Notes: generated by a model not told the origin, from the letters alone. Positions 35,480 through 44,526 are shown, numbered from the stretch's first letter. The stretch is DNA of 64,000 nucleotides from Haloglomus halophilum (GCF_024298885.1 NZ_CP101166.1:1736001-1800000); one strand, 5' to 3'. Translations and numbers: made by a program.

Positions 35480-36151
35480 GTGACCGACGACACCGGCGGC
35501 GACCCGGCGGATGCGCCCGATGTCGAGGCACACCTCCGCGCCGGCGCCGCCGTGTTCAACGCCGGTGCGTACCTCGCCGCCCACGACCCCTGGGAGGCCG
35601 CGTGGCTCGGGCTCGACGGGGGGCCGGACGAGCGACTGCTCCACGGGCTCATCCAGGTCGCCGCCGGGACGCACCACGCCCGCACGGGCAACATCGAGGG
35701 CGCGACGACGCTCGCGGCCAGCGCCCGCGACTATCTGGGCGGCCTCGACGGCCACCGTGGCGTCGCGCTCGCTCCCGTCCGCGAGTGGCTGGACGCGATA
35801 GCGGCCGACCCCGTCGCGGCCGGGGAGCGTGACCCGCCACGGATCCGGGTCGACGGCGTCGCGCTCGCCCCCGGCGACCTCGAGTTCCCCGCGGCCGCCA
35901 TCGCCGGGCCCGAACTCGCCGCGGCCCGTGGGAACGACGAGGCCGCGGACCTGTTGCGTCGGGCGGCCGCGTTCGGCCACGCGGACCTCGCCGACGGGAA
36001 GACGGGCAGCCCGTTCGTGGCGCTCACGCTGGAGGTTCTCGACCCGGACCGCCCCGACGCCCCGCCGCTCGGCCGCCTGCGCGACCACGTCCAGCGCCGC
36101 GAACAGCGCGAGAACGACGTGGCCGGGCTGTTCGAGACGGACGGGGAGTAG
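35480..36151 (+). CDS. DUF309 domain protein
   Basis: 223 residues from the GTG at 35480, with CGTTTTCC (35449-35456) about 26-30 nt upstream. The DUF309 core is visible near the N-terminus: FNAGAYLAAHDPWEAAWLG and LHGLIQVAAGTHHARTGN, with the H...E...H pattern typical of this helical family. The rest is a less conserved acidic C-terminal part. The function of DUF309 proteins is unknown. The gene starts about 130 nt after the tRNA-Arg. Confidence 0.85.
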   Translation: MTDDTGGDPADAPDVEAHLRAGAAVFNAGAYLAAHDPWEAAWLGLDGGPDERLLHGLIQVAAGTHHARTGNIEGATTLAASARDYLGGLDGHRGVALAPVREWLDAIAADPVAAGERDPPRIRVDGVALAPGDLEFPAAAIAGPELAAARGNDEAADLLRRAAAFGHADLADGKTGSPFVALTLEVLDPDRPDAPPLGRLRDHVQRREQRENDVAGLFETDGE

Positions 36152-36231
36152 CAACTGCCGAACCAGTGGAAAGCACACCATCCTCTCGGGGAACGATGGG
36201 GGTAGCTCCGCAATAGTCGGGCTCTGTCCTT

Positions 36232-36741
36232 TCAGACCGATTCCTGTCGCTTCTCGATATCGAGCGTCTCGCCGTCGACGGTGGCGACCATCATGGCCGC
36301 GATGGTCGCGGGGTCCGCCGCGGTGCAGGTCCCGGGGTTGTAGCAGGTGTAGCCCTCGTGTTCCCACTCGGCCTGCTGGTGGGTGTGGCCGGAGACGCCG
36401 ACGGTGAGCCGGTCCTCGGCCGCGTGCTCGGCGACGATGCCGCCGACTCGCTCCTCGTAGCCCGCGATGTCGCCGGTGCCGTGGGTGACGACGAACCGGA
36501 CCCTCTCTACGTCGAGCGTAGCGACCTCCGGCACGTCGAGGTCCTGCGGGTCGATGTTCCCGAGGACCGCGGTGAGGTCGGGTGTGACCTCCTGGACGCG
36601 GTCGTACGAGTCGTACGTGTCGAAGTCGCCGGCGTGGATGGCCAGGTCGGCCGCATCCAGCTCGTCGAGGACCCAGTCGGGAATCTCGCTCGCGCGGGAC
36701 GGGATGTGGGTGTCGCTGATGATGGCGACGCGGGTGGACAT
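36232..36741 (-). CDS. YfcE/MJ0936-type metallophosphoesterase
   Basis: 169 residues with all five metal-binding motifs of the calcineurin-like family: SDTHIPSR, HAGDFD, LGNIDPQD, VTHGTG and SGHTHQQAE. This size and order match the archaeal MJ0936/YfcE phosphodiesterases that hydrolyse phosphodiesters in vitro with divalent metal. Physiological substrate unknown. The ATG at 36741 (MSTRVAIISDTH) is preferred; a TATA-like CTTTTGCCC (36770-36762, minus) lies about 25 nt upstream. Confidence 0.9.
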   Translation of the reverse strand: MSTRVAIISDTHIPSRASEIPDWVLDELDAADLAIHAGDFDTYDSYDRVQEVTPDLTAVLGNIDPQDLDVPEVATLDVERVRFVVTHGTGDIAGYEERVGGIVAEHAAEDRLTVGVSGHTHQQAEWEHEGYTCYNPGTCTAADPATIAAMMVATVDGETLDIEKRQESV

Positions 36742-37044
36742 GGTCGGGTGCTCTCTCGCGTGGGGCAAAAGTGCGTCCCCCAGGGAATCGTCCACACCGT
36801 GCTGGCTCGGCGCCGCGCTCGGTGCCTGGTTCCACTCGGGGTCCCACGGCTCGCTGCGCGCTTCCTGTTCCGGGCATGCAGTCCAGTTGCTTGTGTCGCC
36901 GGGGGACCGCCGAACGGCCGGCCCCGTTCAGTCCCGTCCGGGCAGCACTTCGGTGCGAGCACGCGACCGAGCCAGCACGGTGCGTACGACTCGACCCCCG
37001 TTTCCGGTCGAACCGTTATCACCACGGGCACCGACCCACCGCGC
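36742..37044. other. Divergent intergenic region with a 16-bp inverted pair
   Basis: About 300 nt between the divergent phosphodiesterase and Nudix-IF2B genes. CACCGTGCTGGCTCGG (36795-36810) and its exact reverse complement (36967-36982) bracket 156 nt, with weaker complementarity continuing inward for about 10 nt. No open frame inside is convincing. The arrangement resembles a short MITE or a structured transcript. Confidence 0.5.
36795..36982. repeat. Inverted repeat pair, MITE-like
   Basis: Two perfectly complementary 16-nt arms about 190 nt apart end to end, with partial complementarity further in (CGCGCTCG against CGTGCTCG). No target duplication is evident, so an old or non-mobile origin is possible. 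Confidence 0.45.
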
Positions 37045-38394
37045 ATGACCGACGAGGACGAGACGGGCGTCGTCACCGTCTTCCTGCGGAACGGTTCGGA
37101 CGTGCTCCTCTTGTGCCGGAGCGACGCGGTGGGCTCCTACAGCGGGCAGTGGGGCGCGGTCGCGGGGCACGCCGAGGGCGACCCCGAACGGCTGGCGCGC
37201 GAGGAGATACGCGAGGAGACGGGCCTCGACCCGGACGCGCTGGCGTTCGTCCGGCGCGGCCCCCCGTTTCCCGTCGAGGACCCCGACCACGGGACCTGGC
37301 GCGTCACCCCGTTCCTGTTCGACTGCCCGACCCGGGACGTGACGACCAACGAGGAGACCACGGAGTACGAGTGGGTCGGGGCGCCCGCGATTCTGGACCG
37401 CGAGACGGTCCCCCGCCTGTGGGAGTCCTACCGCCGGGCCGCGCCCACGGTGGCGGCCGTGCGCGAGGACCGCGACCATGGCTCGGAGTACGTCTCCCGG
37501 CGTGCGGTGGAGGTGGTGCGCGACGCGGCGGCGGCGCTCGGCGCGGGCGTAGACGCGCCGGCCACCCTGCCCGACGACGGGGGCGGCTGGTCGCGGCTCG
37601 CGGCGCTGGCCGACGAGTTGTTGGCGGCCCGCGAGAGCATGGCCGTCGTCGCGAACCGGGTGAACCGGACGATGTGGCTGGCCGCCGGCGAGCACGATGC
37701 CGGCGAGGCGTCGAGCGGCGGCCCGGTCCGGTCGGCCGGGGCCGTGCAGGAGGCGGCCGAGCACGTCCTCGCGAACCTCGACCCCGCCGGGCGCCGCCTC
37801 GTCGGTGAGGGCCGGCGGGCCAACTGGGGCGACGGCGTCGTGGCGACGCTCTCCCGGTCGGGGACCGTCCGCGAACTGCTGGGTCGGGTGGCCGCCAGGG
37901 TCGTCGTCGCGGAGTCGCGTCCGGGCGGGGAGGGCCGCGCGGTCGCGCTTGCCCTCGCGGACGCGCTCGTCGCGCCCGTCACGCTGTGCGCCGACGCGGG
38001 TGTGGCGCATGCCCTCGACGCACGCGACGTGGACGCGGTGCTGGTCGGCGCGGACACGGTGCTCGCGGACGGGTCGGTCGTCAACAAGGTCGGCACGCGC
38101 ACGCTGGCGAGCGCTGCCGCCGCCCAGGACGTGCCCGTCTACGTCGCGGCCCACACGGACAAGGTGGCGCCGCCCGGCCACGAGGCCGCCCTCGAACCCC
38201 GCGACCCGGCCGAGTTGCTGGACGGGGCCGACGCGCCCGCTACCCTGACGGTCGAGCACCCGACGTTCGACGTGACGCCGCCCACGCTGGTCGACGCCTA
38301 CTGCACCGAGGAGGGGCTTCTCACCGCGGACAGCGTCCCGACGGTGGCCGAGCGAGCCGCGGAGTGCGCGGACTGGCCGCGGCCCTCGGCGTAG
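37045..38394 (+). CDS. Nudix hydrolase fused to IF2B-like (ribose-1,5-bisphosphate isomerase family) domain
   Basis: 449 residues. Residues 1 to about 135 form a Nudix domain: GQWGAVAGHAEGD and EEIREETGLD give the Nudix box, with Glu in place of its usual Arg. From about residue 145 the chain is an eIF2B alpha/R15P isomerase-like domain: VVVAESRPGGEGRAVA, ADAGVAHALD, VDAVLVGADTVLADGSVVNKVGT and VYVAAHTDKV. Such domains isomerise ribose-1,5-bisphosphate in the archaeal nucleoside salvage (AMP) pathway or act in translation initiation. The joined Nudix might hydrolyse a nucleoside diphosphate derivative feeding the isomerase; that is inference. The ATG at 37045 follows GTTATC by about 30 nt. 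Confidence 0.86.
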   Translation: MTDEDETGVVTVFLRNGSDVLLLCRSDAVGSYSGQWGAVAGHAEGDPERLAREEIREETGLDPDALAFVRRGPPFPVEDPDHGTWRVTPFLFDCPTRDVTTNEETTEYEWVGAPAILDRETVPRLWESYRRAAPTVAAVREDRDHGSEYVSRRAVEVVRDAAAALGAGVDAPATLPDDGGGWSRLAALADELLAARESMAVVANRVNRTMWLAAGEHDAGEASSGGPVRSAGAVQEAAEHVLANLDPAGRRLVGEGRRANWGDGVVATLSRSGTVRELLGRVAARVVVAESRPGGEGRAVALALADALVAPVTLCADAGVAHALDARDVDAVLVGADTVLADGSVVNKVGTRTLASAAAAQDVPVYVAAHTDKVAPPGHEAALEPRDPAELLDGADAPATLTVEHPTFDVTPPTLVDAYCTEEGLLTADSVPTVAERAAECADWPRPSA

Positions 38395-38940
38395 TCAGTC
38401 ACCCGCCGGTGGCGCGCCCTCCTCGTCGCCCGTGTACGGCTCCTCGATGTCGGCGTCCCCACCGAGCGCGGTCCCCATCGAGCGCGTCAGCAGGTCGAAC
38501 GGGACGACCAGCGGCAGGAGTGCCAGCTCGACCAGCCGGATGGGTCGCGCCACGACCGGCGCGTACCGCTCGGCGTTGCCCAGGCCGAACGACTTCGGGA
38601 CGATCTCGCCGAACACCAGCACCACCGACCCCGCCACCAGCGTCGTGGCGGCTACCGCAACCCCGCCGGAGACGTACTGGGCCAGCAGGACGGTCACGAT
38701 GCTGGAGAGGGCAACGTTGACGAGGTTGTTGCCGACGAGAAGCGTCACGAGCAGGCGATGGGGGTTCTCGCGCAGGCGTGCCAGCGCGCGAGCATCGCCG
38801 TCGCCCGCCCCGGCGCGCTCGTCGATCCACTCCGGCGACAGCGAGAAGACGGCGATCTCGCTGCTGGAGAAGAACGCGCTCAACGCGAGGAGCACGACGA
38901 TACTCGCGACCCCGAGGACGACGAGGGATGGCCCGGCCAT
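38395..38940 (-). CDS. DUF21 (CNNM/CorC-type) membrane protein without CBS domains
   Basis: 181 residues. The DUF21 transmembrane domain is recognisable: LSAFFSSSEIAVFSLSPEW, LLVTLLVGNNLVNVALSSIV and VLVFGEIVPKSFGLGNAERYA, the last containing the conserved GEIxPKS. The usual CBS pair and CorC_HlyC domain found in CNNM-like magnesium transporters are absent, as the chain stops after the fourth helix with an acidic tail. Its stop abuts the stop of the convergent Nudix-IF2B gene. It may transport or sense a divalent cation. Confidence 0.85.
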   Translation of the reverse strand: MAGPSLVVLGVASIVVLLALSAFFSSSEIAVFSLSPEWIDERAGAGDGDARALARLRENPHRLLVTLLVGNNLVNVALSSIVTVLLAQYVSGGVAVAATTLVAGSVVLVFGEIVPKSFGLGNAERYAPVVARPIRLVELALLPLVVPFDLLTRSMGTALGGDADIEEPYTGDEEGAPPAGD

Positions 38941-39036
38941 ACGCGGCGGACACCCGCCGGGCACAAGAACCGCCCGGCGGCGGGGCGCCCGTGTCCGCGG
39001 GTCAATTCCTAAGTCACCGCCGGCCGGAGTCCCGGT

Positions 39037-39222
39037 ATGGACATCGACCTGGACGATATCGCGGGCGACGGCGGGAACAAGCTCAAGACCAGTCTTCCGG
39101 GCGTGGAGGTCACCACGCAGCTGAATGACGCCGACCCGGAGGAGCTGGAGGCACTCCACCGGCGACAGCTGGAGCTGGCGCTGGAGCACGCCGAGGAGGC
39201 GAAGGAATCGACCCGGATGTAG
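39037..39222 (+). CDS. Small conserved-type acidic protein, unknown
   Basis: 61 residues (MDIDLDDIAGDGGNKL, then LPGVEVTTQLNDADPEEL and a helix LHRRQLELALEHAEEAKE). No signal or membrane segment. A CCTAAGTC at 39008-39015 lies about 25 nt before the ATG, a TATA-like distance that supports expression. No family recognised. Confidence 0.6.
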   Translation: MDIDLDDIAGDGGNKLKTSLPGVEVTTQLNDADPEELEALHRRQLELALEHAEEAKESTRM

Positions 39223-39305
39223 GCCTCGGCCGCCCGAGACAGTACCCGGAGAGCGCGGCGGTGGTTCCGATGAACCGAATCAGAAACTCAGACTCAATTT
39301 GGCAT

Positions 39306-39324
39306 CGAAGGTTGAACGCCTTCG
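39306..39324. promoter_or_regulatory. Inverted repeat upstream of copA
   Basis: CGAAGG (39306-39311) and CCTTCG (39319-39324) flank a 7-nt spacer, about 57 nt before the copA ATG. It could be a regulator site for the copper response, but the regulator is not in the window. Confidence 0.3.
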
Positions 39325-39380
39325 TAGCAGAACAATCGAAAGGGGAAACCGATTGAACGAGGGGCCCGTATCACTACACA

Positions 39381-42002
39381 ATGAGCCAGCACCGAAGCCA
39401 GATAGACATCCAGGGGATGAGCTGTGCGAACTGCTCGCAGAGCATCGCCGATGCCGTCGAGGGGCTCGACGGGGTGTCCGAGGCGAACATCAACTACGCT
39501 ACCGACGAGGGGAGCGTCGCGTACGACCCGGAGACGGTCTCGCTGGGTCGCATCGTCGCGGCCATCGAGGACGCCGGCTACACGCCGGTCACCGAGTCCG
39601 TCAGCATCGCCATCACGGACATGTCGTGTGCGAACTGCTCGGAGACGGTGCAGGAGGCCCTCGAGCGGACGTCGGGCGTCGTCAGCGCCGACGTGAACTT
39701 CGCGACCGACGAGGCGCAGGTGACGTACAACCCGGCGGAGGCGAGCCTCGCGGACTGCTACGCCGCCATCGAGGACGCCGGCTACTCGCCCGTCCGCGAG
39801 GACGACGGCGACGGCGGCGAGGAATCCAGCGAGGACCGTCGCGACGCCGCCCGGAACGCGGAGATACGCAAGCAACTCCGGCTGACCCTGTTCGGCGCGG
39901 CGCTGGCGGCCCCGATGCTGTTCTTCCTCGTCGAGAAGCTCCTGCTCGGCGGCGGAATCCTCCCCGACCGGGTCTTCGGCATCGAGTTCGGCTGGGTCGA
40001 GTTCCTGCTCGCGACGCCCGTCCAGCTCGTGCTCGGCTGGCCGTTCTACCGGAACTCGTACAACGCGCTCGTGAAGAACCGGACGGCGAACATGGACGTC
40101 CTCATCGCGCTGGGGTCGTCCACGGCGTACGTCTACTCGGTCGTGGTCCTCCTGGACCTCCTGGCGAGCGAGGGGCTCTACTTCGATACGGCCGCGCTCA
40201 TCCTCGTGTTCATCACGCTCGGGAACTACCTCGAGGCCCGCTCGAAGGGGCAGGCGGGCGCGGCGCTCCGGTCGCTGCTGGAGATGGAGGCCGACACCGC
40301 GACGCTGGTCGATGCGGACGGCTCCGAGCGCGAGGTCCCCGTCGAGGAGGTGGCTGTCGGCGACCGGATGAAGGTCCGCCCCGGCGAGCAGATCCCCACC
40401 GACGGCGTCGTCGTCGATGGGCAGAGCGCCGTCGACGAGTCGATGGTCACCGGCGAGTCCGTCCCGGTCGAGAAGGCCGATGGCGACGAGGTCGTCGGCT
40501 CCACCATCAACGAGAACGGCGTCCTCGTCGTCGAGGCGACGAAGGTCGGGAAGGACACGGCGCTCCAGCAGATCGTCCAGACGGTCAAGGAGGCCCAGTC
40601 CCGCCAGCCCGAGATACAGAACCTCGCCGACCGCATCTCGGCGTACTTCGTCCCGGCGGTCATCCTCAACGCTCTGCTGTGGGCCGCCGTCTGGTTCCTG
40701 TTCCCCGAGGCGCTCGCGGACTTCGTCCGCGCGCTCCCACTGTGGGGGCTGGTCGGCGGCGGCCCGGCGGCGCTGTCGGTCTTCGAGTTCGCGGTCGTCG
40801 TCTTCGCCAGCGCCGTCCTCATCGCCTGCCCCTGCGCGCTGGGGCTGGCGACGCCTGCCGCCACGATGGTCGGGACCACCATCGGCGCACAGAACGGCGT
40901 CCTGTTCAAGGGCGGTGACATCCTCGAGCGCGCGAAGGACGTCGACACCGTCGTCTTCGACAAGACGGGCACGCTGACGAAGGGCGAGATGCGCCTCACG
41001 GACGTGGTCGCGGTCGGGCCCGAGGACCGGGCGGCGGCCGACGGCGGCGAGCCCGCTGCCGACGGTGGGCAGACGGTCGCCCGCGACCGCGTCGACGAGG
41101 ACGAGGTGCTCCGGCTCGCGGCCAGCGCCGAGCGCGACAGCGAGCACCCCCTCGCCCGCGCCATCGTCGAGGGGGCCGAGGAGCGCGGCCTCGAACTCGG
41201 TGACGCCGAGGCCTTCGAGAACGTGCCCGGGCAGGGTGTCCGGGCGACGGTCGACGGCGACGAGGTGCTGGTCGGGAACCGCACGCTCCTCCAGGAAGCC
41301 GGTATCGACTCCTCGCCCGCGGACGAGGTGATGGAGCGCCTCGAGAGCGAGGGCAAGACCGCGATGCTCGTCGCCCGACGACCCGCCGGCAGCGACGCAG
41401 GTGAACTGCTCGGTGTCGTCGCCGACGCCGACACGGTCAAGGAGAGCGCGAAGGACTCCGTCGCCCAGCTGCAGGACCGCGGCACCGACGTGATGATGAT
41501 CACCGGCGACAACGAGCGGACCGCCCGCGCGGTCGCCGAGCAGGTCGGCATCGACCCCGAGAACGTCCGCGCCGGGGTTCTCCCCGAGGACAAGGCCGAT
41601 GCGGTCGAGGCCATCCAGGCCGAGGACCGCAAGGCGATGATGGTCGGCGACGGCGTCAACGACGCCCCGGCGCTGGCCGTGGCGCACGTCGGCTGTGCCA
41701 TCGGCAGCGGGACGGACGTGGCTATCGAGGCCGCGGACGTTACGCTGATGCGCGACGACCCGCTCGACGTCGTGAAGGCCATCCGCATCAGCGAGGGGAC
41801 GCTCGCGAAGATCAAGCAGAACCTGTTCTGGGCGCTGGGCTACAACACGGCGATGATCCCGCTGGCGTCGCTCGGCCTGCTCCAGCCCGTTCTCGCCGCC
41901 GTCGCGATGGCGTTCTCGTCGGTTTCGGTCCTGGCGAACAGCCTGCTGTTCCGGAAGTACACGCCCGACCACGACTACGAACTGCTCGGTCGACTCCGGT
42001 AA
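39381..42002 (+). CDS. copA: Copper-transporting P1B-type ATPase
   Basis: 873 residues. Two heavy-metal-associated domains sit at the N-terminus, with MSCANCS at residues 13-19 and again near 81-87 (CxxC pairs C15/C18 and C83/C86). Eight membrane helices follow, with CPC at about 483-485 and the TGES actuator loop before it. [11 protein letters not shown] holds the phosphorylated Asp (D527), SEHPLA is the nucleotide-site HP motif, and [10 protein letters not shown] closes the hinge. The CPC motif and two CxxC domains indicate Cu(I) (possibly Ag(I)) export from the cytosol. Confidence 0.96.
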   Translation: MSQHRSQIDIQGMSCANCSQSIADAVEGLDGVSEANINYATDEGSVAYDPETVSLGRIVAAIEDAGYTPVTESVSIAITDMSCANCSETVQEALERTSGVVSADVNFATDEAQVTYNPAEASLADCYAAIEDAGYSPVREDDGDGGEESSEDRRDAARNAEIRKQLRLTLFGAALAAPMLFFLVEKLLLGGGILPDRVFGIEFGWVEFLLATPVQLVLGWPFYRNSYNALVKNRTANMDVLIALGSSTAYVYSVVVLLDLLASEGLYFDTAALILVFITLGNYLEARSKGQAGAALRSLLEMEADTATLVDADGSEREVPVEEVAVGDRMKVRPGEQIPTDGVVVDGQSAVDESMVTGESVPVEKADGDEVVGSTINENGVLVVEATKVGKDTALQQIVQTVKEAQSRQPEIQNLADRISAYFVPAVILNALLWAAVWFLFPEALADFVRALPLWGLVGGGPAALSVFEFAVVVFASAVLIACPCALGLATPAATMVGTTIGAQNGVLFKGGDILERAKDVDTVVFDKTGTLTKGEMRLTDVVAVGPEDRAAADGGEPAADGGQTVARDRVDEDEVLRLAASAERDSEHPLARAIVEGAEERGLELGDAEAFENVPGQGVRATVDGDEVLVGNRTLLQEAGIDSSPADEVMERLESEGKTAMLVARRPAGSDAGELLGVVADADTVKESAKDSVAQLQDRGTDVMMITGDNERTARAVAEQVGIDPENVRAGVLPEDKADAVEAIQAEDRKAMMVGDGVNDAPALAVAHVGCAIGSGTDVAIEAADVTLMRDDPLDVVKAIRISEGTLAKIKQNLFWALGYNTAMIPLASLGLLQPVLAAVAMAFSSVSVLANSLLFRKYTPDHDYELLGRLR

Positions 42003-42033
42003 GTGGGCCCGTCGGACGGCCGGAGTGAGTGCG

Positions 42034-42040
42034 ATTTTTC
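42034..42040 (+). promoter_or_regulatory. TATA-like element for C/D box sRNA
   Basis: ATTTTTC at 42034-42040 lies about 27 nt before the first base of the sRNA terminal stem, the normal archaeal TBP distance. It supports independent transcription of the RNA. Confidence 0.5.
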
Positions 42041-42061
42041 ACCTTCGGACCAGTAGCGGTG

Positions 42062-42129
42062 GTGGCGGCGATGATGACGGTTACCCCCACTCAGCCCCTT
42101 GTGATGAAGGACTTCAACTGAGCCGCCAT
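42062..42129 (+). ncRNA. C/D box guide sRNA
   Basis: All elements of an archaeal C/D sRNA are present in order: terminal stem GGCGGC (42064-42069) paired with GCCGCC (42122-42127), C box ATGATGA (42071-42077), a 12-nt guide, D-prime-like CTCA (42090-42093), C-prime box GTGATGA (42101-42107), a 10-nt guide, and D box CTGA (42118-42121). The first guide (GGTTACCCCCA core) is complementary to a GGGGGTAAC-type sequence that I recall from haloarchaeal 23S rRNA helix 69. The RNA would direct 2-prime-O-methylation. The target of the second guide is unknown. Confidence 0.8.
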
Positions 42130-42265
42130 CTCCACTGACCCACCGGCAGGAGCCGCGTTATCCTCCCCGACCCCGTGACGGGTCCTCACACCGAGCTGGC
42201 AGCCCGGCTCGCGGGACGCCATCGTGACACGTCAGGTTCATATCTCGTGCCCGGAAGCCGCGGGT

Positions 42266-42646
42266 ATGAGCGACGACGACTCCGGCCCCTCGCTCGGTGC
42301 GACCGTCGGCAAACTCCTGACGGGTGGAATCTTCGGTGGTGACCTCCCGGGGAACATGGACCGCGGGCTCTACACGACGACCCGGCTGGCCGTCGAGGAC
42401 GGCGTCGGCGAGCTGCTGGGCCCCATCGCCGTCTGGATCATCGTCGGCGTGACCTTCCTCGTCGGCCTCGAGTTCGTCGCCGTCGGCGCCATCATCATGG
42501 GCGTGCCGAACGTCGGCCTCCTCATCTTCGGTGCCGGCGTCACGGCCATCCTCGGTGCCGCGGTGGCGGCCGCGTATCTGGTCTTCTCGGCCCAGCAGGA
42601 GGGGTCGAACGTCGATCGGGAGGATGCATCCGAGACAGAGCCATGA
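42266..42646 (+). CDS. Small two-helix membrane protein, unknown
   Basis: 126 residues, with two central hydrophobic helices (IAVWIIVGVTFLVGLEFVAV and VGLLIFGAGVTAILGAAVAA) and acidic ends. The ATG at 42266 (MSDDDSGPSLGATVG) is chosen because it gives the acidic start typical of haloarchaeal proteins. No family recognised. It sits between the C/D sRNA and the convergent phoD-like gene. Confidence 0.65.
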   Translation: MSDDDSGPSLGATVGKLLTGGIFGGDLPGNMDRGLYTTTRLAVEDGVGELLGPIAVWIIVGVTFLVGLEFVAVGAIIMGVPNVGLLIFGAGVTAILGAAVAAAYLVFSAQQEGSNVDREDASETEP

Positions 42647-42711
42647 TGCCCGTCTCCGGGTGAGGTCTGCATCTGGGGACCGAACTGCGTCGGAGGTCGT
42701 GACGTTCCCAT

Positions 42712-44526
42712 CTAAACTGCGTAGTCGTCCGTCACATCGATAAGCTCTACCTCCTCGTCGGGGACCCGATACGCGGCGATGACCTCACGCTCGGCATCCA
42801 TCGCGTTCTCGTGTTTGTCGACACCGTAGGCGACGTAGGTGCAGTCCTCGCGGGTGAACTCGACGACGGAGTAGCCCCAGTGGTGCGAGTCGAAGAACTC
42901 CAGATGCGGATTCTGCGCGGTGACGAACCTGCGGAGGAGCGGCTCCGTGATGCGGCCGACCAGCCCATCGGTCATGCCGAGCGCCTCCGCGACGTTGAGG
43001 CTGGACACGGCGGGCGTCATGAACTCGACACCGACGCGCTCCCCCGGGTCGAACAGCCGCTCGGTGACGGGCCCGCCGTACTCGGTCTTCTTGTAGCCCG
43101 CGATGTAGCAGTGCATGTCGCCCGTGAGCGTGACGAAGTTGCGGGGTGAGAACTCCCGGAGTTTGTCCTTGATGTACTGTCGCTCGCGGGTGTAGCCGTC
43201 CCAGCCGCCCTGAACGGGGAAGATGGAGGCTCGGCCGATGCCCAGCCGGAAGGGGATGGTGAGTACCTCGTCGGACCAGACGGTCCAGCGGGCCTCGGAG
43301 TCGCGGATCTGCGCGAGGAACCACGCGAGCTGGTCCTCACCGAGCATCGTGCGGCCCGGTGGCTCGTTCTCCGGGCGGCAGTTCGTCGCCGTCGGCAACA
43401 CGTCGCGCGGCGGGTCACGGTACAGGCGTTCGTCGGTCATCACGAGCTTCAGCAGGTCCCCGAACTCGAACGAGCGCCACAGCTGGAAGCGGTCCTGCAG
43501 GGACTCGGCCTCGGGGTCGTAGCCCAGCCGCGCGGGCATGAACTCCCACCAGGCGTGGATGGCGTCCGCGGTCAGCTTCGTCATGAACTCCGGGTCCTCG
43601 CCTCGCGGGTGGTCGGCCTTCGGGGCGTCCGTCTCCGGGTCCCAGTAGATGTCGTTGGCGATCTCGTGGTCGTCCCACGCGGCGATGAGGGTGTGCTCCT
43701 CCAGGGCCCGCTGGAGGAACCGGTCCGAGCGGTACGTGCGGTAGATGTAGCGGTAGTCGGCCAGGTCCTGCACCCGGTCCTCGCCGCTGGGCAGGTCGAT
43801 GTTCCGGTCGGGGTAGTCGCGGCTGTCGAGGCCCTTGAACTCGCCGGCGCCGGATTCGTAGATGAAGTCCCCGACGTGGATGAGGAAGTCCAGGTCCTCC
43901 TCGGCGACGTGGCCCAGCGCCGGGTAGTAGCCGTTGAGGTAGTTCTGACAGGCGAGCACGCCGAATCGCAGGGAGTCGGGCGAGGCGTCCGGTTCCGGGA
44001 GCGTGTGGCAGGTCCCGACCCGCGAGGCGACGCCGTCGTAGACGAACCGGTAGCGGTACTCCCGGTTCGGTTCCAGTGCCCCGTCGATGTCCACCTTCAC
44101 GACGTGGTCGTGGGCCCGGATGCGGCCGGTGTCGTCGACGACGCCACGATAGACGACCTCGCCGAAGTCGCCGCTGTGGGCGATCTCGATGCCGAGCGGC
44201 TCGTCAGGGTCGAACGATTCCGGGTCGATGCGGGTCCAGAGGATGACGCCCTCCCGTGTCGGTCCGCCCGAGGCGACCGACTGTGGGAAGACGGCGTCGG
44301 GCGCCCGGCCGTCGTCGGTGACGAAGACCTCGTCGCGGTCCGGCGCGTGGGGCTGTTGGCTCAGGAGGAGGTCCTCGTTCGAGAGGAGCGACGCGAGTTC
44401 GGCGTGCCCGTCCGGGCGCTCGGCCTCGTCGTGTGGTGCGGCGTCCGGGTCCGGCGCTGGTGTGCCCGATTCGGCGACTTCGTGTCCGGCGTCGCCGTCC
44501 GTCTCCGCATCGGCCCCCTGTTCCAT
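42712..44526 (-). CDS. phoD: PhoD-like alkaline phosphatase/phosphodiesterase
   Basis: 604 residues. After an acidic 70-residue start comes the Fn3-like PhoD N domain (FPQSVASGGPTREGVILWTR). The metallophosphatase domain follows: IHVGDFIYE, AAWDDHEIANDIYW, LTGDMHCYIAGYK, with Asp/His/Asn metal ligands of the Fe-Ca type. PhoD enzymes are normally Tat-exported, but here the frame has an in-frame stop 12 nt before the ATG at 44526 and no twin-arginine signal, so the protein should stay in the cytosol unless exported otherwise. It is convergent with the small membrane protein gene. Confidence 0.87.
   Translation of the reverse strand: MEQGADAETDGDAGHEVAESGTPAPDPDAAPHDEAERPDGHAELASLLSNEDLLLSQQPHAPDRDEVFVTDDGRAPDAVFPQSVASGGPTREGVILWTRIDPESFDPDEPLGIEIAHSGDFGEVVYRGVVDDTGRIRAHDHVVKVDIDGALEPNREYRYRFVYDGVASRVGTCHTLPEPDASPDSLRFGVLACQNYLNGYYPALGHVAEEDLDFLIHVGDFIYESGAGEFKGLDSRDYPDRNIDLPSGEDRVQDLADYRYIYRTYRSDRFLQRALEEHTLIAAWDDHEIANDIYWDPETDAPKADHPRGEDPEFMTKLTADAIHAWWEFMPARLGYDPEAESLQDRFQLWRSFEFGDLLKLVMTDERLYRDPPRDVLPTATNCRPENEPPGRTMLGEDQLAWFLAQIRDSEARWTVWSDEVLTIPFRLGIGRASIFPVQGGWDGYTRERQYIKDKLREFSPRNFVTLTGDMHCYIAGYKKTEYGGPVTERLFDPGERVGVEFMTPAVSSLNVAEALGMTDGLVGRITEPLLRRFVTAQNPHLEFFDSHHWGYSVVEFTREDCTYVAYGVDKHENAMDAEREVIAAYRVPDEEVELIDVTDDYAV

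Noticed and set aside
39294..41972. 892-codon minus-strand frame opposite copA
   Set aside because: No domain pattern; a shadow of the copper ATPase gene.
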